Assembly (NCBI GenBank): GCA_964639275.1
Contig: CAZXCQ010000062.1
Coordinates: 1-24,862 of the forward strand
From: CAZXCQ01 sp964639275
Lineage (GTDB): Bacteria; Desulfobacterota; DSM-4660; Desulfatiglandales; Desulfatiglandaceae
Reading direction: 5' to 3'
DNA: 24,862 nucleotides
Program-made: the position numbers and the translations under genes
Shown: positions 1-8,175 of the stretch, piece by piece
How positions within the stretch are numbered: position 1 is the stretch's first letter
Layout: every line of letters starts with the position of its first letter
The notes under the pieces: model-generated
The model's database searches: none
What the model was told of the DNA's origin: nothing
Seen by the model: the letters and a program-made list of their open reading frames with translations, nothing else

Positions 1-23
1 CCGGAATCCAGACCTTCTGACAA

Positions 24-35
24 TAAACATGTTTA
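24..35. promoter_or_regulatory. 12-bp perfect palindrome, possible operator
   Basis: TAAACATGTTTA is a perfect 12-bp palindrome about 60 bases upstream of the phosphorylase start. A CTGACA hexamer at 17-22 could be a -35 element and would place the palindrome in the promoter spacer, but no convincing -10 is visible. A sugar-responsive repressor site is possible. A palindrome this short and AT-rich can also occur by chance. The rest of bases 1-93 shows only an 11-base near-repeat (1-11 and 83-93, one mismatch) and the ribosome site. Confidence 0.25.
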
Positions 36-93
36 CCGCTAATTACTGAGAAGATACAAATAGGGTTTTGGTATAAAAGGAGCCGGAATTCAG

Positions 94-1782
94 ATGTCCT
101 CAATCGATATCCTGGAACAGATAAGGGTGATCCTGGGAGATCTTTACCCGGAAGGGGACACGGAGAGGACCTTTCAGCCCTTAAAGCAGGTCATGGAACA
201 ATATGCCCGGGATGAGACGATCCTCAAGAAGAGGCAGAAATACAGCGACCAGGTTGTGCTTGATGAAAGGGATGCATTTCTTATTACCTATGCCGATACC
301 ATATACAATGAACGAGAAAGACCGCTTCGTACCCTCAGTCGTTTCCTGGACAGATATGTAAAAGATGCGGTGACAGGCGTACACTTGCTCCCTTTTTTCC
401 CGAGCAGTTCGGACGGCGGATATGCCGTCATCGACCACAAGGAGGTCGCCCCAAGACTCGGGACCTGGGAGGATATCAAACGGCTTTCCGACAGGTATCG
501 GCTCATGGTGGATTTTGTGATCAATCACGTATCAAGCAGATGTGAATGGTTCAAACGGTTTTTGGAGGGTGACAAACGATACCAGGACTATTTTATCTGG
601 GATGACAAAGATATGGAGATACCAGAGGTATTTCGCCCTCGGGCCTCTCCTCTCTTTACCCCGTTTGACTCTGCTACAGGGAAAAAATATGTATGGACCA
701 CGTTTAGCGAGGACCAAATAGACCTCAACTTCAAAAACCCCGAGGTGCTCATGGAGGCGGTTGATATTTTCTTGTCTTACCTCACCAAAGGCATTGAGGT
801 CATACGGCTTGATGCGATCGGGTATGTATGGAAAGAACCCCATACCAGCTGCGTCAATCTGCCGCAGACCCATGAGATCGTGAGACTCTTGAGAAGGATT
901 CTGGATTACATGGCCCCCTATGCGGCGATTTTGACAGAGGCCAATTTCCCGGATCAGGAGAACATCGCCTACTTTGGGAAGGGGCACGAGGCAAATATGG
1001 TATACAATTTTTCGCTCCCGCCACTGGTCATAGATGCCTTTGCGCGAAAGGATACCTCCTACATAATGGAGGAGACAAATAACATCAGACAGGATTTCCT
1101 CTTCTTTGATTTTCTGGCCTCACACGACGGTGTCGGTGTTTTGGGCGCAAAGGAAAACTTCAGCACAGAGGACTTTGAAAATCTGCTCCGTATCACAAAG
1201 GCCCATAACGGGTTGATATCCTATAAGGCGACCAGAGATGGTGAAGAGCCCTATGAGCTCAATATCAGTTATCTTGATGCCATTTGTGATCCCAATCTTC
1301 CGGTGGACAGTTTTACCGTAAAGAAGTTTATTGCATCTCAGGCCGTTATGCTGTTTCTGAAAGGGATTCCAGGGATCTATATACACAGTTTGCTGGGCTC
1401 CCGAAACTATCCGGAAGGTGTCAGGGAGAGCGGGATAAACCGGATGATAAACCGGGAAAGGCTTTATGAAGAGGATATTGATGCGGCGCTCTCTGACGCC
1501 CATTCACTGCGTTTTCAGGTCCTTGACAGGTTCTTGTGCCTGCTGAAGGAACGAAAAAGGATCCCTGCCTTTCACCCCTCAAGCGAGAAAGAGGTGATCG
1601 ATCTCATCGACAAGAGACTGTTGGTGATCGAGAGGCGGTTTCAGGATGAAACCGTATGGGTCATCATAAATGTGAGCGAGGACAGCCTCGTGGCGCCGGA
1701 ATATAACGGGAAACTGGATATCGCCTCCGGCAGGGCATTTGATGGAGATGTGGAGCCTTTTGGGATCTATCTGCTAAGATGA
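94..1782 (+). CDS. GH13 family alpha-glucosyl phosphorylase (sucrose phosphorylase-like)
   Basis: A 562-residue cytoplasmic enzyme expected to cleave an alpha-glucoside with phosphate, giving alpha-glucose 1-phosphate. The GH13 catalytic set is visible: the DFVINHVS region (140-147), nucleophile Asp240 in IRLDAIGYVWK, acid/base Glu282 in LTEANFP, and Asp345 in LASHDG. There is no signal peptide. The RLDAIGYVWK and LASHDG signatures and the length fit the sucrose / sucrose-6-phosphate / glucosylglycerate phosphorylase branch (GH13_18) better than amylases or trehalose synthases. Known sucrose phosphorylases are slightly shorter (about 490-505 residues). The N-terminal stretch with a TF-x-P-L motif resembles the glucosylglycerate phosphorylase-like group, which is my preferred but unproven substrate. 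AAAGGAG lies 11 bases before the ATG. No partner sugar genes follow; the next gene is convergent. Confidence 0.85.
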   Translation: MSSIDILEQIRVILGDLYPEGDTERTFQPLKQVMEQYARDETILKKRQKYSDQVVLDERDAFLITYADTIYNERERPLRTLSRFLDRYVKDAVTGVHLLPFFPSSSDGGYAVIDHKEVAPRLGTWEDIKRLSDRYRLMVDFVINHVSSRCEWFKRFLEGDKRYQDYFIWDDKDMEIPEVFRPRASPLFTPFDSATGKKYVWTTFSEDQIDLNFKNPEVLMEAVDIFLSYLTKGIEVIRLDAIGYVWKEPHTSCVNLPQTHEIVRLLRRILDYMAPYAAILTEANFPDQENIAYFGKGHEANMVYNFSLPPLVIDAFARKDTSYIMEETNNIRQDFLFFDFLASHDGVGVLGAKENFSTEDFENLLRITKAHNGLISYKATRDGEEPYELNISYLDAICDPNLPVDSFTVKKFIASQAVMLFLKGIPGIYIHSLLGSRNYPEGVRESGINRMINRERLYEEDIDAALSDAHSLRFQVLDRFLCLLKERKRIPAFHPSSEKEVIDLIDKRLLVIERRFQDETVWVIINVSEDSLVAPEYNGKLDIASGRAFDGDVEPFGIYLLR

Positions 1783-1912
1783 GAGTAAGCATAGCACCAG
1801 AAACCATTCAGAATCCCATGCTCTTGAGAAATCAGAAAGAAGGCGCCAATTTATCCTTTTTCGTAACACTTTGGCCTTTTGAAAGCCGGGCAATGGGGGA
1901 TTAGAGGGGGCT

Positions 1913-2368
1913 TTAGGGGGCCCGCTTGCCGGTCATGCTTGTGATGTCAACTTTGATAATGAGGGTTTTTGCCACGGTGTCAATCGGGAATTCAAAGGGT
2001 CCTTCCCCGTACTGCCCCATCAAGATACCCAGGGCCTTGTTTTTGGCCTCAGGGTCCTCAATATAAGAGGCCTTTCCAAACCCGATTACGCTCCTATAAT
2101 CGATGCCCCACTTGCATGCTTTTTCACCCTGGCGAATTTCACAGTCAACGTCAAATTCAAAGCAGACCTGATTGTTTTTCTTGAGAATATCCACCTTTTT
2201 GCCTTCTCTGGCAGAGTGAAAATACAGGGTATTGTCGTGGTATCCAAAGCAAAGCGGAACGATATAGGGTGTCCCCTCATCCGACATGGCCAATCGACAG
2301 ACCAAAGACTTGCGAATAATGGCCTCGATCTCTTTTTTGTCCGTGATTTCCTGCTTTTTCCTTCTCAT
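1913..2368 (-). CDS. PNPOx-like flavin-binding protein (NimA-type)
   Basis: A 151-residue split-barrel protein of the pyridoxamine 5'-phosphate oxidase-like superfamily, close to the NimA / COG3467 'flavin-nucleotide-binding' group. It shows the usual order: an N-terminal helix (KEIEAIIRKSLVCRLAMSDE), a strand with PYIVPLCFGY (about 34-43), LYFHSAREGKK (48-58), and the late W-x3-YRSVIGFGKA segment (about 87-100) followed by an acidic EDPEAK helix. Such proteins bind FMN or haem and act as small reductases. The substrate cannot be read from sequence. An AGGA lies 9 bases before the ATG. The gene begins 42 bases after the alpha/beta hydrolase stop, so the two are probably co-transcribed. No clear terminator was seen in the 130 bases shared with the convergent phosphorylase. 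Confidence 0.8.
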   Translation of the reverse strand: MRRKKQEITDKKEIEAIIRKSLVCRLAMSDEGTPYIVPLCFGYHDNTLYFHSAREGKKVDILKKNNQVCFEFDVDCEIRQGEKACKWGIDYRSVIGFGKASYIEDPEAKNKALGILMGQYGEGPFEFPIDTVAKTLIIKVDITSMTGKRAP

Positions 2369-2410
2369 TGAACAAGATCCTTTTTTGCACCCCTGGCACC
2401 GGTAATCAAT

Positions 2411-3223
2411 TTAGAACTCTTCAATAAAATCAATAATGGCCCTGCCCAATTCTCTGGGGCGCTCGGCCGGGATGAGGTGGCCTGCGTTTTCGATGTCAAT
2501 GCGCCTTCCCTGTGGGAGCCGGGAAAAGAGGTCTTTCAGGTCATTGAGATCCAGGAATATATGATCCTGGAGCCCGGTAATGACCAGGGTGGGCAGGTCG
2601 ATACGCTCATAGGGCAGGTTCCAATCCGCTGTCCGACCGGCCTCGGCAAGGAGTTTATAAGATCCGCTTGCCGGATCCAAGGGCGCATAATCCCCCTCTT
2701 TGAGAAAATCGGATCGGTTGGCTGATTGCCACTCTTCATTGACCAGCAGCGGCATATACAGATCCCTGAAAAGCTCGAGCCCGCCGACATCCATTGCCCG
2801 AACCAGGGCGTCTCCGATCCATTTGAGGCGAGGGCCGTCACGGCGCAAGGTGTTGATCAACACCAATCCAACCCCTTGAGCACCCTTGAGCCATGCCTGT
2901 GCGGCGAAAAGACCGCCGATGGACAGGCCCACGAGGACGGGATGGACAGGCTTTACTTCATTCAAAAGGTCAACGGCATTGTCAACGATCGTGTCGGCAT
3001 CCAGCCTCACGCCGGGTGAAAAGGGGCTGTTGGTTTGGCCACGGTAGTTAAAGAGCAGGGTGCCGTGGCCCCTTTCTCTGAGCATCGGTCCGATGATCGC
3101 CTCCCAGGAACCTGTGTCGCCGGTCAGCGGGTTAAAAAAGACACAGGTGCACCCATCGGGGCCTTTTGGCTCACTATGTTCGTAGTAAAGCCCGTCTTTG
3201 GGACCGAGATAGAATGTCGGCAT
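2411..3223 (-). CDS. alpha/beta-hydrolase fold protein
   Basis: A 270-residue soluble alpha/beta hydrolase. The nucleophile elbow is GLSIGG with Ser101; Asp220 (TGLQDHIF) and His249 (ENAGHLIP) complete the triad, and an FNYRGQ motif (58-63) marks the oxyanion region. Substrate is unknown; esterase, lactonase and C-C hydrolase members all look like this. The open frame extends to 3343, but the first 40 codons have no ribosome site and a basic, low-complexity translation. The Met at 3221-3223 has GGGAGG 10 bases upstream and begins a sensible first strand (MPTFYLGPKDGLYYEHS), so I chose it. A promoter-like sequence lies about 90 bases upstream, suggesting its own two-gene unit with the flavin-binding gene. 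Confidence 0.85.
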   Translation of the reverse strand: MPTFYLGPKDGLYYEHSEPKGPDGCTCVFFNPLTGDTGSWEAIIGPMLRERGHGTLLFNYRGQTNSPFSPGVRLDADTIVDNAVDLLNEVKPVHPVLVGLSIGGLFAAQAWLKGAQGVGLVLINTLRRDGPRLKWIGDALVRAMDVGGLELFRDLYMPLLVNEEWQSANRSDFLKEGDYAPLDPASGSYKLLAEAGRTADWNLPYERIDLPTLVITGLQDHIFLDLNDLKDLFSRLPQGRRIDIENAGHLIPAERPRELGRAIIDFIEEF

Positions 3224-3311
3224 CTGCCTAGCCCTCCCATAGGATGTAGTAGGTAAAGATCCGGGCCCGTTTGACCAGGATAGCTCACAAGACTCTGATT
3301 TTGGCGGAGAG

Positions 3312-3340
3312 AGAATAAAAATGTGGGGTCTCAGTGTCAA
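3312..3340 (-). promoter_or_regulatory. sigma70-type promoter for the alpha/beta hydrolase
   Basis: On the minus strand a perfect TTGACA (3335-3340) is followed by a 17-base spacer and TATTCT (3312-3317, 4 of 6 matches). The predicted start lies near 3305, leaving a leader of about 80 bases before the chosen ATG at 3223. This supports the short start of the hydrolase, because a start at 3343 would lie upstream of the promoter. Confidence 0.5.
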
Positions 3341-3395
3341 CAAAAAAGGTGTCAGAGGATAGATGGATTAAGTCCGGCCGGGGAAGAGATATTGA

Positions 3396-3707
3396 TTATA
3401 GCTCAAGCGGTTCCACATCCTTTTTTGCCAGATAGCACTCGCCCTCTTCTGTTATCCCGACGATACGGCTGGTAACAAGATATTCAAGGGCCTTGGGCCT
3501 ATAATCCTTGGCGCCGATCCGAAACATGACCTGTTTTGCGTAGGGAAGCCTTACAGCGGAGGAGGGATCAAATGCCCCTCTGTTCCGGAGATCTCTTATG
3601 ATAACCTTGTAGGCGCGTCCTATTCGCCATGCATGAATCTTTCTGGTAAAGACATAGACGATTATCAAAAGACAAATAATAAACAGGAGTTGATTGACTT
3701 GTGACAT
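3396..3707 (-). CDS. small membrane-anchored protein of unknown function
   Basis: A 103-residue protein that I do not recognise. Residues 7-21 (LLFIICLLIIVYVFT region) form one transmembrane or signal-anchor helix, followed by a basic stretch (RKIHAWRIGRAYK). This predicts the remainder on the cytoplasmic side under the positive-inside rule. The C-terminal 60 residues (RNRGAFDPSSAVRLP, then ALEYLVTSRIVGITEEGECYLAKK) resemble a small winged-helix fold: a helix, a recognition-like helix with an RIVGIT turn, and a strand ending in YLAKK. A membrane-tethered regulator is possible but not shown. The Shine-Dalgarno is weak (AAGG about 13 bases upstream). It lies 71 bases downstream of the ligase and may share its transcript. 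Confidence 0.65.
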   Translation of the reverse strand: MSQVNQLLFIICLLIIVYVFTRKIHAWRIGRAYKVIIRDLRNRGAFDPSSAVRLPYAKQVMFRIGAKDYRPKALEYLVTSRIVGITEEGECYLAKKDVEPLEL

Positions 3708-3778
3708 TCTTTATTGATTACCTTTCTTGTGGCATTTCCGTTTGTGGATTGTTTATGACATGCGGGGTAGAAAAAGGA

Positions 3779-5416
3779 CTAGCGTTTTGACTTCCTTTCC
3801 ACCTCGCGTCTTTTTAGTTCCTTTCGTATGATCTTGCCGGTGGTGGTCATGGGAAGTTCGGTAACGAATTCAATCTCCCGGGGATATTCATGAGCCGCCA
3901 ACCTGACCTTTACAAACTTCTTGATATCCTCTTCAAGTTCCGGGGTGGGTATCACTTCGGGTTTGGGAATGACAAATGCCTTTACAACCTCTGTCCGCAC
4001 ATCATCAGGGCTGCCTACCACGGCCACCATCCCGACTGAAGGATGCTTCATCAGACAGTCTTCGATCTCAGCGGGCCCGATGCGATAGCCCGCACTGGTA
4101 ATCACATCGTCTTTTCTGCCGACAAACCAGAAATAGCCATCCTCATCTCTTTTTGCCAGGTCTCCTGAGAGCCACCAGTCATTCACATATTTTTCTTCTG
4201 TGGCCTCCGGGTTCTTCCAGTATTCAATACACATCACCGGATCAGGTCGCCTGATTCCGATCTCCCCGACAGTCCCTGGAGACACGGCTATGCCCGACTC
4301 ATCCACCACCTCAACCCTATGGCCGGGGATTGCCTTCCCCATCGAACCCGGTCTGGTTTCCATTATCTCCGAACAATTCCCCAGCACCAGATTGACCTCG
4401 GTCTGGCCGTAGAATTCATTTATGGTCAGTTTCATGACTTCTTTACCCCAATCCAGGAGCTCCTCCCCCAACGCCTCTCCGCCGCTCGCGATGGTTCGCA
4501 TTGAGTAATCATGGCGACTCTGGGGGTCGTTAACCTGACGCATCATCTTGAGTGCCGTTGGCGGCATAAAGGCGTTACGGATGCCATATTTGGCGATGAG
4601 ATAAAAGGCCTTCTCCGGGTCAAATTTCTTGGCGCGATGGGCGACAACCGGTGTCCCAAAGTGCCAGCTGGGTAGCAGCACATCCATAAACCCGCCCATC
4701 CACGCCCAGTCGGCGGGGGTCCAGAAGAGATCGTCATCCCTCGGGAAAAAATTGTGCGGGATCTGGATGCCCGGCAGATGCCCCAGCAGGGTGCGATGGG
4801 CGTGAAATGCACCCTTGGGGGGGCCGGTGGTGCCCGAGGTATAGCTGATAAAGGCAGGGTCATCCGCCCGGGTGGCAACGGGATCAAACAAAGGAGATCC
4901 CTTTTCTATCAACCCCCAAAAATCCAAACTCCCTTCTCTGGCCTGCCCCCTTGCCAGTACAATCACCTGGAGGTTTGGGAGCCTCTCCTGTATCTCCAGG
5001 ACCTTCGGGAGGTTTGCCTCGTCAGTGACAATCCCTTTGGCCTCGCTGTTTGAAAGACGGTACTCCAGGGCATCGGTGCCAAACAGGGTGAAGAGGGGGA
5101 TTGCAATGGCACCCATCTTGTATATGGCAATGTGGGAAATTCCCGCCTCAGGGGACTGGGGGAGCATGATCCCGACTCGATCCCCCCGTTCAATACCGTG
5201 TGCCTTGAGACCGTTGGCTAGCCTGTTGGAGAGCCTCTTTAGATCCCAAAAGGCATAATGCTCCACGCCACCTTTATCATCTTCGTAGATCAGGGCGAGG
5301 CGGTATCTCTGATGCGCCCATTTGTCGCATATGTCCACACCCATGTTAAAATACTCGGGAATCTCCCACCGGAATGAGTTATAGACCTCATCGTAATTCC
5401 TGGCAGGCTTGAGCAT
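3779..5416 (-). CDS. AMP-forming acyl-CoA synthetase (medium-chain-like)
   Basis: A 545-residue ANL-superfamily ligase that activates a carboxylic acid via an acyl-AMP to its CoA thioester. The ATP P-loop is YTSGTTGPPKG (192-202), the A5 motif YGQTE is at 336-340, the hinge and C-domain entry is WWLSGDLAKRDEDGYFWFVGRKDD, and the adenylation lysine is Lys528 in TTTGKIIRK. The DWAWMGGFMDVLLPSW segment (236-251) matches the medium-chain / benzoate-like acyl-CoA synthetase branch rather than true acetyl-CoA synthetases, which are about 100 residues longer. An ideal AGGAGG lies 8 bases before the ATG. It has its own promoter-like element and sits 184 bases after the SDR gene. In context it could activate acetoacetate, a branched acid or the pathway substrate itself. 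Confidence 0.9.
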   Translation of the reverse strand: MLKPARNYDEVYNSFRWEIPEYFNMGVDICDKWAHQRYRLALIYEDDKGGVEHYAFWDLKRLSNRLANGLKAHGIERGDRVGIMLPQSPEAGISHIAIYKMGAIAIPLFTLFGTDALEYRLSNSEAKGIVTDEANLPKVLEIQERLPNLQVIVLARGQAREGSLDFWGLIEKGSPLFDPVATRADDPAFISYTSGTTGPPKGAFHAHRTLLGHLPGIQIPHNFFPRDDDLFWTPADWAWMGGFMDVLLPSWHFGTPVVAHRAKKFDPEKAFYLIAKYGIRNAFMPPTALKMMRQVNDPQSRHDYSMRTIASGGEALGEELLDWGKEVMKLTINEFYGQTEVNLVLGNCSEIMETRPGSMGKAIPGHRVEVVDESGIAVSPGTVGEIGIRRPDPVMCIEYWKNPEATEEKYVNDWWLSGDLAKRDEDGYFWFVGRKDDVITSAGYRIGPAEIEDCLMKHPSVGMVAVVGSPDDVRTEVVKAFVIPKPEVIPTPELEEDIKKFVKVRLAAHEYPREIEFVTELPMTTTGKIIRKELKRREVERKSKR

Positions 5417-5531
5417 ATCAACGACCTCCTGTGTTACATTTTCACGTCACAAGGATCGGCGCAGGCCGCGCGGCAGTCTTATGCCATTGCCCTCCCCAAG
5501 TGCCGATTTTGAAAAGGGCTAAATTGATACA

Positions 5532-5576
5532 TATACTTTTTGTATAGGAACTATATGGATTGTTTGGGTCTGTCAA
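5532..5576 (-). promoter_or_regulatory. Promoter with adjacent TATAC-N5-GTATA inverted repeat
   Basis: On the minus strand a perfect TTGACA (5571-5576) precedes TATAGT (5550-5555) with a short 15-base spacer. Four bases further downstream is the perfect inverted repeat TATAC-N5-GTATA (5532-5546), at about +1 to +17. This is the usual position for a repressor that blocks transcription start. The unit would drive the acyl-CoA ligase 115 bases further down. The spacer is shorter than optimal, so the promoter may be weak or need a factor. Confidence 0.4.
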
Positions 5577-5600
5577 GGTAAACCTGGCGCCCCACTGAGC

Positions 5601-6458
5601 CTACTGGCCTTTCTTTTCGGCATAGGTCAGTACCATGCCCCCATCAAAGAGGAGGTCCCCGCCGATCAGGTATCTCGCAAAACGCGAAAATCCAAAGATA
5701 AACAGATTTGCCGCTTCTATGGGTGACATCATTTCCTTGATTCGGGAGTGACCCATCATCACATCTCGCACCACCTCTTCAGGGGTGATACCTCGCTGGG
5801 CTGCCTGCGCCGGGATCTGGTTTAAGGCCAGAGGGGTCTTGACAAAACCGGTGCTGACGGTAAAGGAACGGACCTTTCCCTCGCCTTCGGCAGAGATGGA
5901 TTGACTGAGGGCCCTTAAACCGAACTTCATGATATTGTAGGCGGGCTTATTCAGGGTACAGATGTGCCCATGAACCGAGGCCATGTTACCGATCACACCA
6001 GACCCATCGCTGCTCTTTTTCATGTGAGGGATAGAGAGTTTAGAAAGATAAAAGGGGGCCCGGAGCATGATGCGCTGCATCAGGTCATATTTTTTCATGG
6101 GAAAGTTTTCCACAGAGTCGATGTGCTGGATGCCGGCTATGTTGACCAGGTACTTGATAGTCCCGTGCTCGGCGGCCTGTGTCACGGCGTGTTCGATATC
6201 TTCATCTTTTGTCAGGTCTGTCTTTACAAAGATCATCAGCCCCCCCATTTGGTGGGCCATTTCCTGGGTCTTGCGGCCTTCCTCCTCGTTGATATCCAGC
6301 CCCACTGTCGTCAGATGATTTGCTGCCGCCGCAATGGCGGTGGCCCTCCCGATCCCTGTGCCCGCCCCCGAGACGATGCATACGTTGTCTGGATTGAAAT
6401 TATCGTCGCTTATGATCAGAATCTCATCTGGTCCTATCTTGGGTTCACTGACATCCAT
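5601..6458 (-). CDS. SDR-family oxidoreductase, 3-hydroxybutyrate dehydrogenase-like
   Basis: A 285-residue classical short-chain dehydrogenase. The cofactor motif is SGAGTGIG (30-37), Asp55 at the end of the second strand favours NAD over NADP, NIAG is at 106-109, and the catalytic residues are Ser161 (NMASVHG), Tyr174 and Lys178 (YNIMK). The ASVHG active-site signature is typical of D-3-hydroxybutyrate dehydrogenases, which interconvert acetoacetate and 3-hydroxybutyrate. About 22 residues precede the Rossmann strand, longer than usual. The frame also has an ATG at 6476, but AAGGAGG lies inside those first codons and 7 bases before the ATG at 6458, which fixes the start there. Acetoacetate would be supplied by the BKACE enzyme at 13945, consistent with a joint role. 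Specificity is inferred, not proven. Confidence 0.82.
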   Translation of the reverse strand: MDVSEPKIGPDEILIISDDNFNPDNVCIVSGAGTGIGRATAIAAAANHLTTVGLDINEEEGRKTQEMAHQMGGLMIFVKTDLTKDEDIEHAVTQAAEHGTIKYLVNIAGIQHIDSVENFPMKKYDLMQRIMLRAPFYLSKLSIPHMKKSSDGSGVIGNMASVHGHICTLNKPAYNIMKFGLRALSQSISAEGEGKVRSFTVSTGFVKTPLALNQIPAQAAQRGITPEEVVRDVMMGHSRIKEMMSPIEAANLFIFGFSRFARYLIGGDLLFDGGMVLTYAEKKGQ

Positions 6459-6522
6459 CTCTTGCCTCCTTGTCATTTATCTGTAGGATACTCTGGCCCG
6501 GCCCCCCGGTCACCTGGTCCCA

Positions 6523-8157
6523 CTAGACATAGCTTTCGTATCTGGGTTCATACATCCTGGACCGGATAAAGGCCGAAAGATCTCTGGGCCGGGGCTCCCT
6601 TGCGAGCCCCCGTTTGTAAGCCACCCCGGCCACGGCCTCGGCGCAGGCAGCCGAGACATTCCTGATTCTCATAAGCGGCGGATAGATACGCCCCTCCTTG
6701 AGATCGGGCTTCGAGACCTGATGGGCCAGGGCCCTCGCCGCGGCGAGAAACATTTCATCGGTCACATGGGAGGCCCTGGAAGAAACAGCGCCCAGCCCCA
6801 CTCCTGGAAAGATATAGACATTGTTGCCCTGGGCAGGGAACAGGGTTTTTCCTACGATTGTCACCGGCCCGAAAGGGCTGCCGCTGGCAAAGATCGCGCG
6901 GCCCCGGGTCCAGCCATAGGCCTCCTCGGCCGTACATTCAGATCGGGATGTGGGATTTGAGAGGGCAAAAACAATCGGCCTTTTGTTGATCCGGGCCATG
7001 GCCTCCAGCACCGGCCGGGTGAAGGTGGCCGGTTTCCCGGAGACCCCGATAATGGCGGTGGGCTTCAAAGATTCAACGGCCGAAAGAAAAACGGAAAGCG
7101 CCTCGTGGTCATGGGCGTAGGGGATTTTGTGACTGGCGAGGTCTTTCCTGGATTTGACCACCAGCCCCCTGGAATCCATGAACCAGCAACTGTTTCGTGC
7201 CTCCTTTTCAGACAGCCCCTCATCCATCATTGCATACACAATCAGATCTCCAATCCCGGTACCCGCCTCTCCGGCACCCAGGAACAGGATCTTTTGATCC
7301 GACAGCCTACCCCCCTTAATGCGAAGGGAAGAGTACAGGCCTGCCAGGGTCACCGCGGCCGTCCCCTGGATGTCGTCGTTGAACATGCAGATCCGCTCCC
7401 TGTATTTTTTCAGGAAACGAAAGGCATTTATAGTGGCAAAATCTTCAAACTGGATAAGGGCATGGGGGAAGACCTCCTGAACTGCCAGGACAAACTCATC
7501 GACCAGGTCATCGTATGCCTTTCCCCTCAACCGCCGTTGTTTTGTTCCAATGTAGAGCGGGTCATTTAACAGGGTCTCATTCTCCGTCCCCACGTCAAGG
7601 GTCACAGCGAGGCCGGATGAGGGGTGAATGCCGGCGCAGGTCGAATAGAGCGCAAGCTTTCCCACGGGAATACCCATGCCGTCCGCCCCCAGATCTCCCA
7701 GCCCGAGGATCCTCTCTCCATCGGTGACCACAATGATCTGTAGATCTCTATATGGCCAATTTTTGAGAAGGTCCGGTATCCTTCCCCTATCTTTGGCGGA
7801 GACAAAAATCCCCCGCGGCCGTTGATAGATATGGGCGTATACCTGGCAGGCCTTGCCAACGGTTGGGGTGTAAATAACCGGGATCAACTCCTCGATGTTG
7901 TCCAGAAGAACCTTGTAGAACAGGGTCCTGTTTCGGTCATGGAGGGCCATCAAGTGGACATATTTGTCAAGATCCGTGGATTGTGCCCGGACGTTTTCGA
8001 GGACACGCAGCGCCTGCTGCTCCAGAGACAGGACACGGGGAGGTAAAAGTCCTCGAAGTCCCAGGAATTGGCGCTCTTCCTCTGTAAATGCGATCCCCTT
8101 GTTGAGGAGAGGGTCATTGAGCAGGGCGGCGCCGTCCCTGACCCTTTCTTCCGCCAT
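6523..8157 (-). CDS. maeA: NAD-dependent malic enzyme (oxaloacetate-decarboxylating)
   Basis: A 544-residue malic enzyme of the long type (like E. coli MaeA and eukaryotic enzymes), converting malate to pyruvate and CO2 with reduction of NAD. Visible landmarks are VIYTPTVG with general acid Tyr96, GLGDLGADGMGI (152-163), general base Lys167 in GKLALY, metal ligands Glu238, Asp239 and Asp262 (QFEDF, FNDD), the Rossmann motif GAGEAG (294-299), and ALSNPTS. The sequence is complete. AAGGA lies about 9 bases before the ATG. It begins 18 bases after the DUF362 stop and ends 64 bases before the SDR start, so it is embedded in the leftward cluster. This is unusual for a central-metabolism gene and suggests the pathway yields a C4 acid or needs pyruvate or NADH. 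Confidence 0.93.
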   Translation of the reverse strand: MAEERVRDGAALLNDPLLNKGIAFTEEERQFLGLRGLLPPRVLSLEQQALRVLENVRAQSTDLDKYVHLMALHDRNRTLFYKVLLDNIEELIPVIYTPTVGKACQVYAHIYQRPRGIFVSAKDRGRIPDLLKNWPYRDLQIIVVTDGERILGLGDLGADGMGIPVGKLALYSTCAGIHPSSGLAVTLDVGTENETLLNDPLYIGTKQRRLRGKAYDDLVDEFVLAVQEVFPHALIQFEDFATINAFRFLKKYRERICMFNDDIQGTAAVTLAGLYSSLRIKGGRLSDQKILFLGAGEAGTGIGDLIVYAMMDEGLSEKEARNSCWFMDSRGLVVKSRKDLASHKIPYAHDHEALSVFLSAVESLKPTAIIGVSGKPATFTRPVLEAMARINKRPIVFALSNPTSRSECTAEEAYGWTRGRAIFASGSPFGPVTIVGKTLFPAQGNNVYIFPGVGLGAVSSRASHVTDEMFLAAARALAHQVSKPDLKEGRIYPPLMRIRNVSAACAEAVAGVAYKRGLAREPRPRDLSAFIRSRMYEPRYESYV

Positions 8158-8175
8158 TCTTTCTATCCTTCCGCT

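Noticed and set aside
1882..1914. AAAGCC...GGCTTT repeat as a terminator between the phosphorylase and the flavin-binding gene
   Set aside because: Only 6-base arms around a 21-base loop, no T-run on either strand, and the right arm overlaps the stop codon.
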